In this document: piece after piece, positions 1 to 5,644 of the stretch
Numbering within the stretch: the first letter of the stretch is position 1
Layout of the letters: each line of letters begins with the position of its first letter
NCBI GenBank assembly: GCA_902775835.1
Contig: CACYNZ010000047.1
Coordinates: 1-14,811, forward strand
Length of the DNA stretch: 14,811 nt
Origin: an uncultured Eubacteriales bacterium
Lineage (GTDB): Bacteria; Bacillota_A; Clostridia; Christensenellales; Aristaeellaceae
Direction of reading: 5' to 3'
The notes under the pieces: generated by a model
What the model was told of the DNA's origin: nothing
Databases searched by the model: none
The model's input: the letters and a program-made list of their open reading frames with translations, nothing else
Made by a program: the position numbers and the translations under genes

Positions 1-168
1 TCCCTCCATCGCAAAGAGCACTTCCGCCTTCCCGCGGTCAAAGATCCACTCGCGCAGCAGCGCTTCGTCCGCCACCACCTGGTCGGCCATCTTTTCATAC
101 AAAGCGAGCTGCCGGATGAAATCCAGGATCAGGCTGCAGTCCTCCGCCGCGGCAAAACGGAATGTCAC
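1..168 (-). CDS. GNAT-family N-acetyltransferase, N-terminal part (cut by window edge)
   Basis: The first 56 codons of a minus-strand gene that continues past the left edge. The start is GTG at 168-166, preceded on its strand by GGAGG with a 9-nt spacer; the ATG just upstream reads ATG GAG CGG TGA and cannot be used. The peptide begins VTFRFAAAEDCSLILDFIRQ and continues LALYEK..DQVVADEALLREWIF. This is the usual opening of small GNAT acetyltransferases (beta-1, then helix alpha-1 with LA.YEK), resembling the spermidine/diamine acetyltransferase-like branch. The acetyl-CoA motif (R/QxxGxG/A) would lie outside the window, so the substrate cannot be judged. It lies 47 bp downstream of the YciI-like gene on the same strand and is probably co-transcribed with it. 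The fold assignment is fairly secure; the function is unknown. Confidence 0.75.
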   Translation of the reverse strand, partial: MTFRFAAAEDCSLILDFIRQLALYEKMADQVVADEALLREWIFDRGKAEVLFAMEG

Positions 169-215
169 CGCTCCATGCCTCCATTCTCCCCCGCACCGGG
201 ACAAATCTCAGCAGG

Positions 216-512
216 TCATTTTCCGGCTTTCTCACCGTTGACAATGACCACGTTCATGGGTTCCACCGTAATCTTTTCCCACACATGCTCCTGGATATAG
301 GGTTCACTTTCCAGATAGGCATCCAGCTGATCCCGGGACGCAAAATCCAGAATCATCACAGAGCCCTTCATTTTTCCTTCCTCATCCAGAAGCCCGCCCG
401 CGCAGATCACCTTGCCCGGGATACGGGACATGTTCTCCAGATGACGGGGGCGCACCTCCATCCGCTTCTCCAGCATGTTCTTTCCGTCATAGGCTGTCAC
501 AACAAACTGCAT
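216..512 (-). CDS. YciI-like family protein
   Basis: A 98-residue protein, the usual length for a single YciI (YCII) domain. It starts MQFVVTAYDG, has the conserved basic/His segment R21-P-R-H24-L, then a strand ending in SVMILDFAS (51-59), the D-Q-L-D-A-Y-L helix (61-67), the SEPY segment (69-72), and a final strand VEPMNVVIV (83-91). These are the ferredoxin-like beta-alpha-beta elements of the family, in which a conserved His and Asp line a pocket. The biochemical role of most members is not established, and I do not infer one here. The start has a purine-rich AAGGAAAGAGGG site about 7 nt upstream. It sits between a PHP phosphoesterase gene (65 bp upstream) and a GNAT gene (47 bp downstream), all on the minus strand, so an operon is likely. 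A stem-loop separates it from the PHP gene. Confidence 0.85.
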   Translation of the reverse strand: MQFVVTAYDGKNMLEKRMEVRPRHLENMSRIPGKVICAGGLLDEEGKMKGSVMILDFASRDQLDAYLESEPYIQEHVWEKITVEPMNVVIVNGEKAGK

Positions 513-542
513 ACTGTTCCCTCTTTCCTTTTCTTTTTTTCA

Positions 543-573
543 CAGGCATGAACCGCAGAAAGGTTCACGCCTG
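543..573 (-). other. intercistronic stem-loop between PHP and YciI-like genes
   Basis: CAGGCATGAACC (543-554) and GGTTCACGCCTG (562-573) form a 12-bp stem with a 7-nt loop, starting 4 nt after the PHP gene's stop. In minus-strand RNA the single imperfect position is a G-U pair; in plus-strand RNA it would be an A-C mismatch, so the structure fits the minus-strand transcript better. It is followed in that transcript by an A-rich run, not U, so it is not a standard intrinsic terminator. A 3'-end stabiliser or processing site for the PHP message is one reading. Confidence 0.5.
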
Positions 574-577
574 ACCG

Positions 578-1396
578 TCACAGAATCGCGCCTGCCCCGG
601 CGTAAGCGTTTTCCCAGGTCCGCCCGGTGGGGACCAGCTCCTCCGTTTCGGAGAGCATATAGGAAACAAGCGGCGCTTCCCCGGAAATATCCGTACTGAG
701 CCTGCTTTCCGGGAACCACAGTCCCGGCTGCTGCCCTGCCAGAATCCGGCTGACATAGTCATGAATGTCCCTGAGCGGCTCCTCCCAGATCACGCCAAAG
801 AGTTCCGGATCCCCGCTCTTCGGATAGGAGTTGTGGTTGTCCGAGCCCGCGGTCATCAGCAGATGATACTCGTGGGCGAAATTCCAGGCATAGATGTCAT
901 TGATGGGCAGGTTGCCGGCGTTCATCACTTCCACGCCGTCGCAGAAGCGCGGGCCCAGCCGGATATAGTGCATGTACCGGGTCCGCATGCGGAAGGGATG
1001 CGCCTGGATGACGCAGCCGCCGCCGGCGTGCACCAGCTCCAGCTGCCGTGCGCGGGATGCTGTTTCGATCTCCGGGTGCGCCTTCAGCCAGTCCCCGTCC
1101 AGCCCGTAGATCAGGTATTCATCATCCCCGTAGCCCTGCTCCCAGCCGAACATGACCGGAAGTCCGCACTTCTCGCCTTCCGCCCGGGCATCCTCATAGC
1201 CCTCCAGAAACGCGTCGATGCGGTCCTCCCATTTTCCGGTGCGCGGCGCAGCCGTATTCCCGCCGAAAAAATGGTCCGTCACAATAATGCCCGCATATCC
1301 CATGTCCCGGTACCGGTGCACATGCTCCTTCCCGGTGCTCACGCCGCAGGCGCTGCTCAGGCAGGTGTGCATATGTGTCTCATACAGGTAACCCAT
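578..1396 (-). CDS. PHP-domain metal-dependent phosphoesterase
   Basis: A 272-residue PHP-domain protein, a metal-dependent phosphohydrolase fold related to histidinol phosphatase and the PolC/DnaE PHP domain. Metal-ligand motifs appear in order: H8-M-H10 after the first strand (YETHMHT), D41-H42 (VTDHFF), E86 (FGWEQ), H133 (IQAHPFR), E156 (GVEVMN), and D186-N-H188 (GSDNH). The set looks complete, so it should be active. The chosen ATG (1396) has GGAAGCAGGA directly before it. The reading frame stays open for 29 codons further upstream, but that stretch is unlike the family and covers the promoter. Compact single-domain members often act on small phosphorylated substrates such as nucleotides or sugar phosphates; the substrate cannot be told from sequence. 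It heads the minus-strand group with the YciI-like and GNAT genes and is divergent from the GH171 gene. Confidence 0.9.
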   Translation of the reverse strand: MGYLYETHMHTCLSSACGVSTGKEHVHRYRDMGYAGIIVTDHFFGGNTAAPRTGKWEDRIDAFLEGYEDARAEGEKCGLPVMFGWEQGYGDDEYLIYGLDGDWLKAHPEIETASRARQLELVHAGGGCVIQAHPFRMRTRYMHYIRLGPRFCDGVEVMNAGNLPINDIYAWNFAHEYHLLMTAGSDNHNSYPKSGDPELFGVIWEEPLRDIHDYVSRILAGQQPGLWFPESRLSTDISGEAPLVSYMLSETEELVPTGRTWENAYAGAGAIL

Positions 1397-1427
1397 TCCT
1401 GCTTCCTTCTTTCTGTGCATTCGAGTC

Positions 1428-1456
1428 ATTCTACCACCTGCCGGGAAAGCGGTAAA
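1428..1456 (-). promoter_or_regulatory. candidate promoter for the PHP gene
   Basis: On the minus strand TTTACC (1456-1451) and TAGAAT (1433-1428) are separated by 17 nt. The -10 matches TATAAT at 5 of 6 positions and the -35 matches TTGACA at 4 of 6. It lies about 30 bp upstream of the chosen start codon, which supports starting the PHP protein at 1396 and not further upstream. Confidence 0.5.
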
Positions 1457-1484
1457 CCGGAAAATCTGTCCCCGGCCGCCCAAG

Positions 1485-1497
1485 GCGCATTATGCGC
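1485..1497. promoter_or_regulatory. short palindrome upstream of the GH171 promoter, possible operator
   Basis: GCGCATTATGCGC is a perfect 13-bp inverted repeat (6-bp arms around one base). It ends two bases before the candidate -35 box of the plus-strand GH171 gene and lies in the 165-bp divergent gap. Position and symmetry suggest a protein-binding site, but only one copy is visible and the cognate regulator is unknown. Confidence 0.35.
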
Positions 1498-1499
1498 GG

Positions 1500-1528
1500 T
1501 TGACAGCCCGGAAGCAAAGTGGCACCAT
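1500..1528 (+). promoter_or_regulatory. candidate promoter for the GH171 gene
   Basis: A perfect TTGACA -35 box (1500-1505) is followed after 17 nt by CACCAT (1523-1528), a weak -10 keeping A2, A5 and T6. Transcription would begin near 1535, leaving a short leader with GGAGGT ahead of the ATG at 1562. The weak -10 and the palindrome just upstream suggest a regulated promoter. Confidence 0.4.
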
Positions 1529-1561
1529 AGACGTATGAAAAAAACCATCAGGAGGTGCACC

Positions 1562-2692
1562 ATGCATACCGTCACAAGCGGCGCCGACCATCTTCCGCTC
1601 CAGCTTCTGAAAGGGCGGCGTGTCGGTCTGATGACCAATCCCACCGGCATTGATCACGCTTTCCATTCCACCATCGATCTTCTCAGCGCTTCCTGTCAGC
1701 TCACGGCCCTGTTCGCCGTGGAGCACGGCATCCGCGGGGATGTGCAGGCAGGCGGCACCGTGGAGGACACCGTGGATTCCGTCACCGGCATCCCCGTGTT
1801 CAGCGCCTTCGGCAGCCACAGCCATTTCTCCCAGGACATGCTGGATGCCTTTGATGTGCTCGTCTTTGACATCCAGGATGTTGGCGCACGGTTCTATACC
1901 TATATCTACAGCATGGCCTACGCCATGGAATCCTGTGCCTCCGCCGGCAAATCCGTGGTCATCCTGGACCGGATCAATCCCCTCGGCGGCCTTGTCCGCT
2001 CCGGCACGGTTCTGGAAGACGGGTTTTCCTCCTTTGTGGGGGATTACGCCCTTCCCACCCGCTACGGGCTCACCGAGGGCGAACTCGCCCTGTATATCAA
2101 AGACCTGCTGCACCTGGACCTGGACCTGACCATTATCCCGCTGGAGGGCTGGGAGCGGTCCATGCTTCTGCCCGATACGGACCTGCCCTGGGTGCCCACC
2201 AGTCCCAACTGTACGGACTTCACCACGGCCATGTGCTATATCGGCACCTGCGTGTTCGAGGGCACCAACATTTCCGAGGGCCGGGGAACTACGCTTCCCT
2301 TCCAGGTCATCGGCGCGCCCTTCCTCGACGCCATCCGGCTGGCCAATACCATGAACGCCATGGAATTTCCCGGCATCCATTTCCGGCCCTGCAGCTTCAC
2401 GCCGTCCTTCTCCAAGCATAAGGGGCAGCTCTGTCACGGAGTGCAGATGCATCTTCTGCGCCGGGACATTGACACGTTCCTGGCCGGGCTCTGCCTGCTG
2501 GACGCCGTCCGCGAGCAGGCCGGCGAACAGTTCGCCTTCATTTCTTCCGAGCACGGGCCCTTCTTCCTGGACCTGCTGCTGGGAAGCGACCGCTACCGCC
2601 GGGGCATGAACGCCCGGGAAATCGAAGCCTTCTACAGGCCCCAGGTGGATGCATTCTCGGAAAAGATCCAGCCTTATCTGCTCTACAGGTAA
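1562..2692 (+). CDS. DUF1343 / GH171 (NamZ-type) exo-beta-N-acetylmuramidase homologue
   Basis: A 376-residue protein of the DUF1343 family. Characterised members (NamZ, glycoside hydrolase family 171) release N-acetylmuramic acid from the non-reducing end of peptidoglycan fragments. Family landmarks: GLMTNPTGID (22-31), VEHGIRGD (53-60) with the following AG..V.D...GIPVFS, DIQDVGARFYTYIYSM (103-118), DRINPLGG (136-143), PLEGW (193-197), FEGTNISEGRGT (232-243), and KHKGQLCHGVQ (285-295). The ATG at 1562 has GGAGGT about 6 nt upstream; an in-frame ATG ten residues earlier (at 1535) has no good ribosome site. There is no signal peptide, whereas the Bacillus enzyme is secreted, so this protein should act in the cytoplasm. 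No MurNAc transporter, MurNAc-6-phosphate etherase or NagZ gene is nearby. Its stop is 3 bp from the fucosidase stop on the opposite strand. Confidence 0.88.
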   Translation: MHTVTSGADHLPLQLLKGRRVGLMTNPTGIDHAFHSTIDLLSASCQLTALFAVEHGIRGDVQAGGTVEDTVDSVTGIPVFSAFGSHSHFSQDMLDAFDVLVFDIQDVGARFYTYIYSMAYAMESCASAGKSVVILDRINPLGGLVRSGTVLEDGFSSFVGDYALPTRYGLTEGELALYIKDLLHLDLDLTIIPLEGWERSMLLPDTDLPWVPTSPNCTDFTTAMCYIGTCVFEGTNISEGRGTTLPFQVIGAPFLDAIRLANTMNAMEFPGIHFRPCSFTPSFSKHKGQLCHGVQMHLLRRDIDTFLAGLCLLDAVREQAGEQFAFISSEHGPFFLDLLLGSDRYRRGMNAREIEAFYRPQVDAFSEKIQPYLLYR

Positions 2693-2695
2693 GGT

Positions 2696-4093
2696 TCAGG
2701 CATAGACATGCACGCCGCTGACGCACACGCGTCCGCGGCTTTTCTGTATCCGCAGCCGGATGCCTTCCGCCCGGGTCTGCAGCCGGTGAATCGACTTCCA
2801 GCCCACGGTTTCTCCCTGCAGCACTTCTTGCCAGGCTCCATTCCTGAATAGGTCCACCGCGTAGGCCTCCACGCGCTGGCCCTGGGCGATCTCCTCGGAC
2901 AGGACAAGCGTGCGCATGTCCTGCTCCCCGTCAAAGCGAAGGGCCCACCAGGCGCCTTCCTTCTCTTCCGGCGCCCAGAACCCGTCTGCGCAAATTGCGC
3001 GCTCCGGTCCGCAGCCCGGCTGGAAGGAGGACGCGCTGACCTCGCCCTTCAGTTCATGGGCGGTCATGTCCCGGATGCGCTTTCCCAGATCCTCCAGCGC
3101 CTGCACATCCCCCGGCGCAAACAGGCCGTGCCGGTCCGGCGGAACATTCAGAAGCAGAATACTGTTGCCGCCCACGGCCTGCACATACAGGTCAAACAGT
3201 TCGGCTCCGCTCCGGATCTGTCCGTCCTCCGACGCATGATAGAACCAGCCCGGACGGATGCTGGTGTCCACCTCGCAGGGGTACCAGCACAGCTTATCCG
3301 CCTTTTCCAGCGCTTCCCGGGAGCCCAGGTCCTCCTCCGAGGAGGACACCTTTTTCCGGAAAGCGTCCGAATCCTCGTGCTGGCTTTTGGCCGCCACCTT
3401 TTCCGCGTCCCGCAGCGCGGCGTCCACCACGCTCCATTCCGCCCGGCGCGTCTGTCCGGCCTCATTGCCGCACCAGCGCACATCCTCGCCGCAGATGCAG
3501 ATGCAGCACTGGCTCTGCAGCCGGCGCACGGCGGCATAGTAGCGCTCCCAGCCATACCGCTGCTTCCGGCCGTTCGGGCCCTCGCCGCAGGCGCCGTCCA
3601 TCCAGACGCAGAAAATGTCCCCGTAGCCGGTGAGCAGTTCCTCCAGCTGCCGGACATAGATGTCATCGTAGGCCTCGCCTTCGCCGTAGACCGGACTGTG
3701 CCGGTCCCAGGGCGAGAGATAGATGCCGAAGTCCAGGCCGTATGCCCGGCAGGCCTCGGCGCACTCGGCCACCACGTCCCCGTGTCCGCCCCGGAACGGG
3801 CTGCGGCTGATATTGTGGTCCGTCGTCTTGGTCGGCCAGAGGCAGAATCCGTCATGATGCCGGGCGGTCAGGATCAGGCCGCGCATGCCGGCCGCCCTGG
3901 CGGCGCGTGCCCACTGCCCGGCGTCGAGCCGGTCCGGATTGAAGACCGCCGGATTCTCCGTGCCGTCCCCCCATTCCCTGTCCGTGAATGTATTGACGGT
4001 GAAATGCACAAACCCGATCAGTTCCCGCTGCTGATACCGGATCTGTCTCGGACTCGGACGGACCGCGGTCAGCTCTTCTTCAGTCCAGCGCAT
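2696..4093 (-). CDS. GH29 alpha-L-fucosidase, 1,3/1,4-type
   Basis: A 465-residue retaining alpha-L-fucosidase. The catalytic barrel shows FVHFTVNTFTDREWG (28-42), TARHHDGFCLWPT (76-88, substrate-binding HH), and FCVWMDGACGEGPNG (161-175). D166 in VWMDG fits the nucleophile. E211 in CGNEAGQ is the likely acid/base; the 45-residue spacing is what I recall for the Bifidobacterium infantis 1,3/1,4-fucosidase. DGACGEGPNGRKQ and CEVDTSIRPGWFY (273-285) are typical of subfamily B, which cleaves Lewis-type alpha-1,3/1,4 fucose. After GNSILLLNVPPD (309-320) comes a linker and a C-terminal beta-sandwich resembling F5/8 type C or CBM32 (about 355-465). The ATG at 4093 has GGGAGGG 5 nt upstream; a further 35 in-frame upstream codons would overlap the GNAT gene. 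No signal peptide is visible, so it is likely cytoplasmic. It follows the GNAT gene by 16 bp. Confidence 0.92.
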   Translation of the reverse strand: MRWTEEELTAVRPSPRQIRYQQRELIGFVHFTVNTFTDREWGDGTENPAVFNPDRLDAGQWARAARAAGMRGLILTARHHDGFCLWPTKTTDHNISRSPFRGGHGDVVAECAEACRAYGLDFGIYLSPWDRHSPVYGEGEAYDDIYVRQLEELLTGYGDIFCVWMDGACGEGPNGRKQRYGWERYYAAVRRLQSQCCICICGEDVRWCGNEAGQTRRAEWSVVDAALRDAEKVAAKSQHEDSDAFRKKVSSSEEDLGSREALEKADKLCWYPCEVDTSIRPGWFYHASEDGQIRSGAELFDLYVQAVGGNSILLLNVPPDRHGLFAPGDVQALEDLGKRIRDMTAHELKGEVSASSFQPGCGPERAICADGFWAPEEKEGAWWALRFDGEQDMRTLVLSEEIAQGQRVEAYAVDLFRNGAWQEVLQGETVGWKSIHRLQTRAEGIRLRIQKSRGRVCVSGVHVYA

Positions 4094-4109
4094 ACTTTCC
4101 CTCCCCGGT

Positions 4110-4577
4110 TCAGAGTATGGTTTCCATTCCGTATTTCTGCACATGCATGCCCTGACGGTCATAGAACGCGTGGGCCGACGGATTGTCCGCCCACACATTG
4201 AGCGTCACATTGTAGCATCCCCGGCTTCTGGCGTAGTCCAGCACATACCGGTAGAGTTCCGTTCCGATATGCCGGCCGCGCGCATCTTCGTCCACGCACA
4301 GATCATCGATGTACAGCGTGCGTATATCCGTGAGTATATGGTCGTTCACGGCCTGCTTCATGATGCAGAACGCGTACCCCTGGACCCGGTCCCCGTCATC
4401 CGTCCACACGAACACGGGCGTGTCGTCACTGCGGAAAATGTCCCGCAGCTCTTCCCGGGTATACTTGGTCGCCGGGCCGTTGAACAGGTCCGGCCGCGCC
4501 AGGTGATGCACCATGTTCACCTGGACCAGCAGCTCCAGCACCCGGTCCATATCCTTTTCTTCCGCTCTACGGATCAT
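4110..4577 (-). CDS. GNAT-family N-acetyltransferase
   Basis: A 155-residue single-domain acetyltransferase using acetyl-CoA. It opens with MIRRAEEKDMDRVLELL, has the beta-4 strand and pyrophosphate loop LYIDDLCVDEDARGRHIG (88-105), and ends with the usual NVWADNPSAHAFYDRQGM (127-144), in which N132 and Y139 occupy the positions expected for CoA contacts and the general acid. The loop reads RGRHIG, with His where many GNATs have Gly; this variant occurs in the family. The ATG at 4577 has GGGAGGAAGG upstream with normal spacing; in-frame upstream codons overlap the promoter and are not used. It is the first gene of a two-gene transcript with the GH29 fucosidase. The acceptor is unknown; whether it modifies a sugar amine, an amino acid or a protein cannot be read from sequence. 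Confidence 0.88.
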   Translation of the reverse strand: MIRRAEEKDMDRVLELLVQVNMVHHLARPDLFNGPATKYTREELRDIFRSDDTPVFVWTDDGDRVQGYAFCIMKQAVNDHILTDIRTLYIDDLCVDEDARGRHIGTELYRYVLDYARSRGCYNVTLNVWADNPSAHAFYDRQGMHVQKYGMETIL

Positions 4578-4608
4578 ACGCCTTCCTCCCCGCCTTTTTT
4601 TCCCTGCT

Positions 4609-4636
4609 ATTATACGGAACCGCGCATGCCCGTCAA
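4609..4636 (-). promoter_or_regulatory. promoter of the GNAT-fucosidase operon
   Basis: On the minus strand TTGACG (4636-4631) and a perfect TATAAT (4614-4609) are separated by 16 nt. The TATAAT is 31 bp upstream of the GNAT start codon. The -35 hexamer lies inside an inverted repeat, which implies regulation. Confidence 0.65.
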
Positions 4637-4644
4637 CCGGGCAT
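4626..4644. promoter_or_regulatory. inverted repeat over the -35 box of the GNAT-fucosidase promoter, candidate operator
   Basis: ATGCCCG-TCAAC-CGGGCAT is a perfect 7-bp inverted repeat with a 5-bp centre. GCGC sits just outside each arm (4622-4625 directly, 4647-4650 after two bases), extending the symmetry. It covers the -35 hexamer at 4631-4636, so a bound protein would block RNA polymerase. This is the geometry of LacI- or similar repressor sites, but no such regulator gene is in the window. Confidence 0.45.
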
Positions 4645-4698
4645 ACGCGCGCCAAAAACCGGATTCTGCCCGTTTCCAAAAAAATCCTTCAAAGTCTA

Positions 4699-4726
4699 TT
4701 GACTTTCTCAACAATTATGATATCTT
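4699..4726 (+). promoter_or_regulatory. candidate promoter of the amino-acid ABC importer operon
   Basis: TTGACT (4699-4704) and TATCTT (4721-4726) are separated by 16 nt in an AT-rich patch that stands out from the GC-rich surroundings. A TATGAT (4716-4721) overlaps but has no matching -35. The leader to the start codon would be about 55 nt. I saw no riboswitch or T-box structure in it. Confidence 0.5.
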
Positions 4727-4788
4727 TCCCTTGCCGCCGGTTTTCGCCAGATGCCCGGCGTCTGACATTCCCAATCAGGAGGTATATG

Positions 4789-5571
4789 ATGATGAAGAAA
4801 ATCACTGCGCTGCTGCTCGCTCTTGCCCTGCTGACCATGTCCTGCGCCGCCATGGCCGAAGAAGGCGACCTCTTGGCGAAGATCAAGGAAAGAGGAAAGC
4901 TGATCATCGGAACGGAAGGCAACTGGGCTCCCTGGACCTATCATGACGAAAACGACGTGCTCACCGGCCTGGACGTGGAAATCGGCAAGCTGATTGCCGC
5001 CGGTCTCGGCGTGGAAGCGGACTTCCAGGAAACCGACTGGGATTCCATTCTGGCCGGCGTGGATTCCGGACGCTTTGACATCGCCTGCAACGGTGTGGGC
5101 TATACCGAAGCCCGTGCCGAGAAGTACAGCTTCTCCGAGCCCTATGTCTATACCCACAAGGTGCTGGTGGTGAAGAAGGGCAATACCGAGATCAAGACCA
5201 TGGAAGACCTGGCCGGCAAGACCACGGCCAACTCCCCTTCCTCCACCTATGCCCAGATCGCAGAGGAATACGGTGCCACCGTCACCTATGTGTCCACCCT
5301 GGTGGAAACCGTCACCATGCTTGAGCAGGGCCGTGTGGATGCCACGATCAATGCCCAGGTTTCCATTGAGGATTACCTGCGCGAACATCCCGACGCCGAC
5401 ATTGAAATCGTTCAGGTGCTGGACGGCGATCCCGTGGCCTATCCCGTGCACAAGGGTGAGGAAAACCTGGTCAACGCCATCAACGAGATTCTGCAGAAGG
5501 CCCGTGAAGACGGCACCCTGGCGGAAATCTCCAAGAAGTTCTTCGGCCTGGACCTGACCGTGGCCGACTGA
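4789..5571 (+). CDS. polar amino-acid (cystine-like) ABC transporter substrate-binding protein
   Basis: A 260-residue extracellular solute-binding protein, family 3. Residues 1-23 are a classical signal peptide: MMKK, a hydrophobic run TALLLALALLTM, and an A-M-A signal peptidase I site before EEGD. A Cys at 19 lacks a proper lipobox, so lipidation is doubtful. The mature protein starts with KIKERGKLIIGTEGNWAPWT and TGLDVEIGKLIA (59-70), closely resembling cystine-binding proteins. It has RFDIACNGVGYTEARAEKYS (95-114), where R109 is expected to bind the alpha-carboxylate, then FSEPY (115-119), and the hinge region LEQGRVDATI (178-187). Three ATGs stand in a row (4786, 4789, 4792); AGGAGG at 4777-4782 is only 3 nt from the first, so the second or third is the likely start. 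It captures the ligand outside the cell for the permease and ATPase encoded downstream. Confidence 0.9.
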   Translation: MMKKITALLLALALLTMSCAAMAEEGDLLAKIKERGKLIIGTEGNWAPWTYHDENDVLTGLDVEIGKLIAAGLGVEADFQETDWDSILAGVDSGRFDIACNGVGYTEARAEKYSFSEPYVYTHKVLVVKKGNTEIKTMEDLAGKTTANSPSSTYAQIAEEYGATVTYVSTLVETVTMLEQGRVDATINAQVSIEDYLREHPDADIEIVQVLDGDPVAYPVHKGEENLVNAINEILQKAREDGTLAEISKKFFGLDLTVAD

Positions 5572-5604
5572 TTCTGACTACAGCTGCACAGACACAGAAC
5601 ATAC

Positions 5605-5633
5605 AGCCACAGGGGCTTGCAGCCTCTGTGGCT
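5605..5633 (+). terminator. intercistronic hairpin after the binding-protein gene, likely attenuator
   Basis: AGCCACAGGGG (5605-5615) pairs with CCTCTGTGGCT (5623-5633) to form an 11-bp stem with one G-U pair and a 7-nt loop. Only TTT is close by, so termination would be partial. It lies between the binding-protein stop and the M20 start. Hairpins here commonly stabilise the binding-protein message and reduce read-through, giving more binding protein than membrane components. Confidence 0.6.
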
Positions 5634-5644
5634 TTGGTGACGAA

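Noticed and set aside
761..1561. Long in-frame extension upstream of the GH171 gene
   Set aside because: It runs antisense through the PHP gene and across both divergent promoters. The GH171 family match begins only at about 1562, where a GGAGGT ribosome site stands.
1490..2554. Minus-strand open frame opposite the GH171 gene
   Set aside because: The translation is Gly/His/Asp-rich without structure, typical of an antisense shadow.
3056..4201. Plus-strand open frame opposite the fucosidase gene
   Set aside because: A shadow frame in GC-rich DNA: the translation is low-complexity Ala/Pro/Arg/Val-rich, has no domain, and the opposite strand has a clear GH29 enzyme.
4735..4760. CGCCGG...CCGGCG inverted repeat in the importer leader, considered as a riboswitch or attenuator
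   Set aside because: Only 6-bp arms with a 14-nt loop in GC-rich DNA; no aptamer-like conserved elements and no terminator follow it.
4843..4860. Lipoprotein cleavage site in the binding protein
   Set aside because: The sequence before Cys19 is L-T-M-S, which does not fit the lipobox; an A-M-A signal peptidase I site follows directly.
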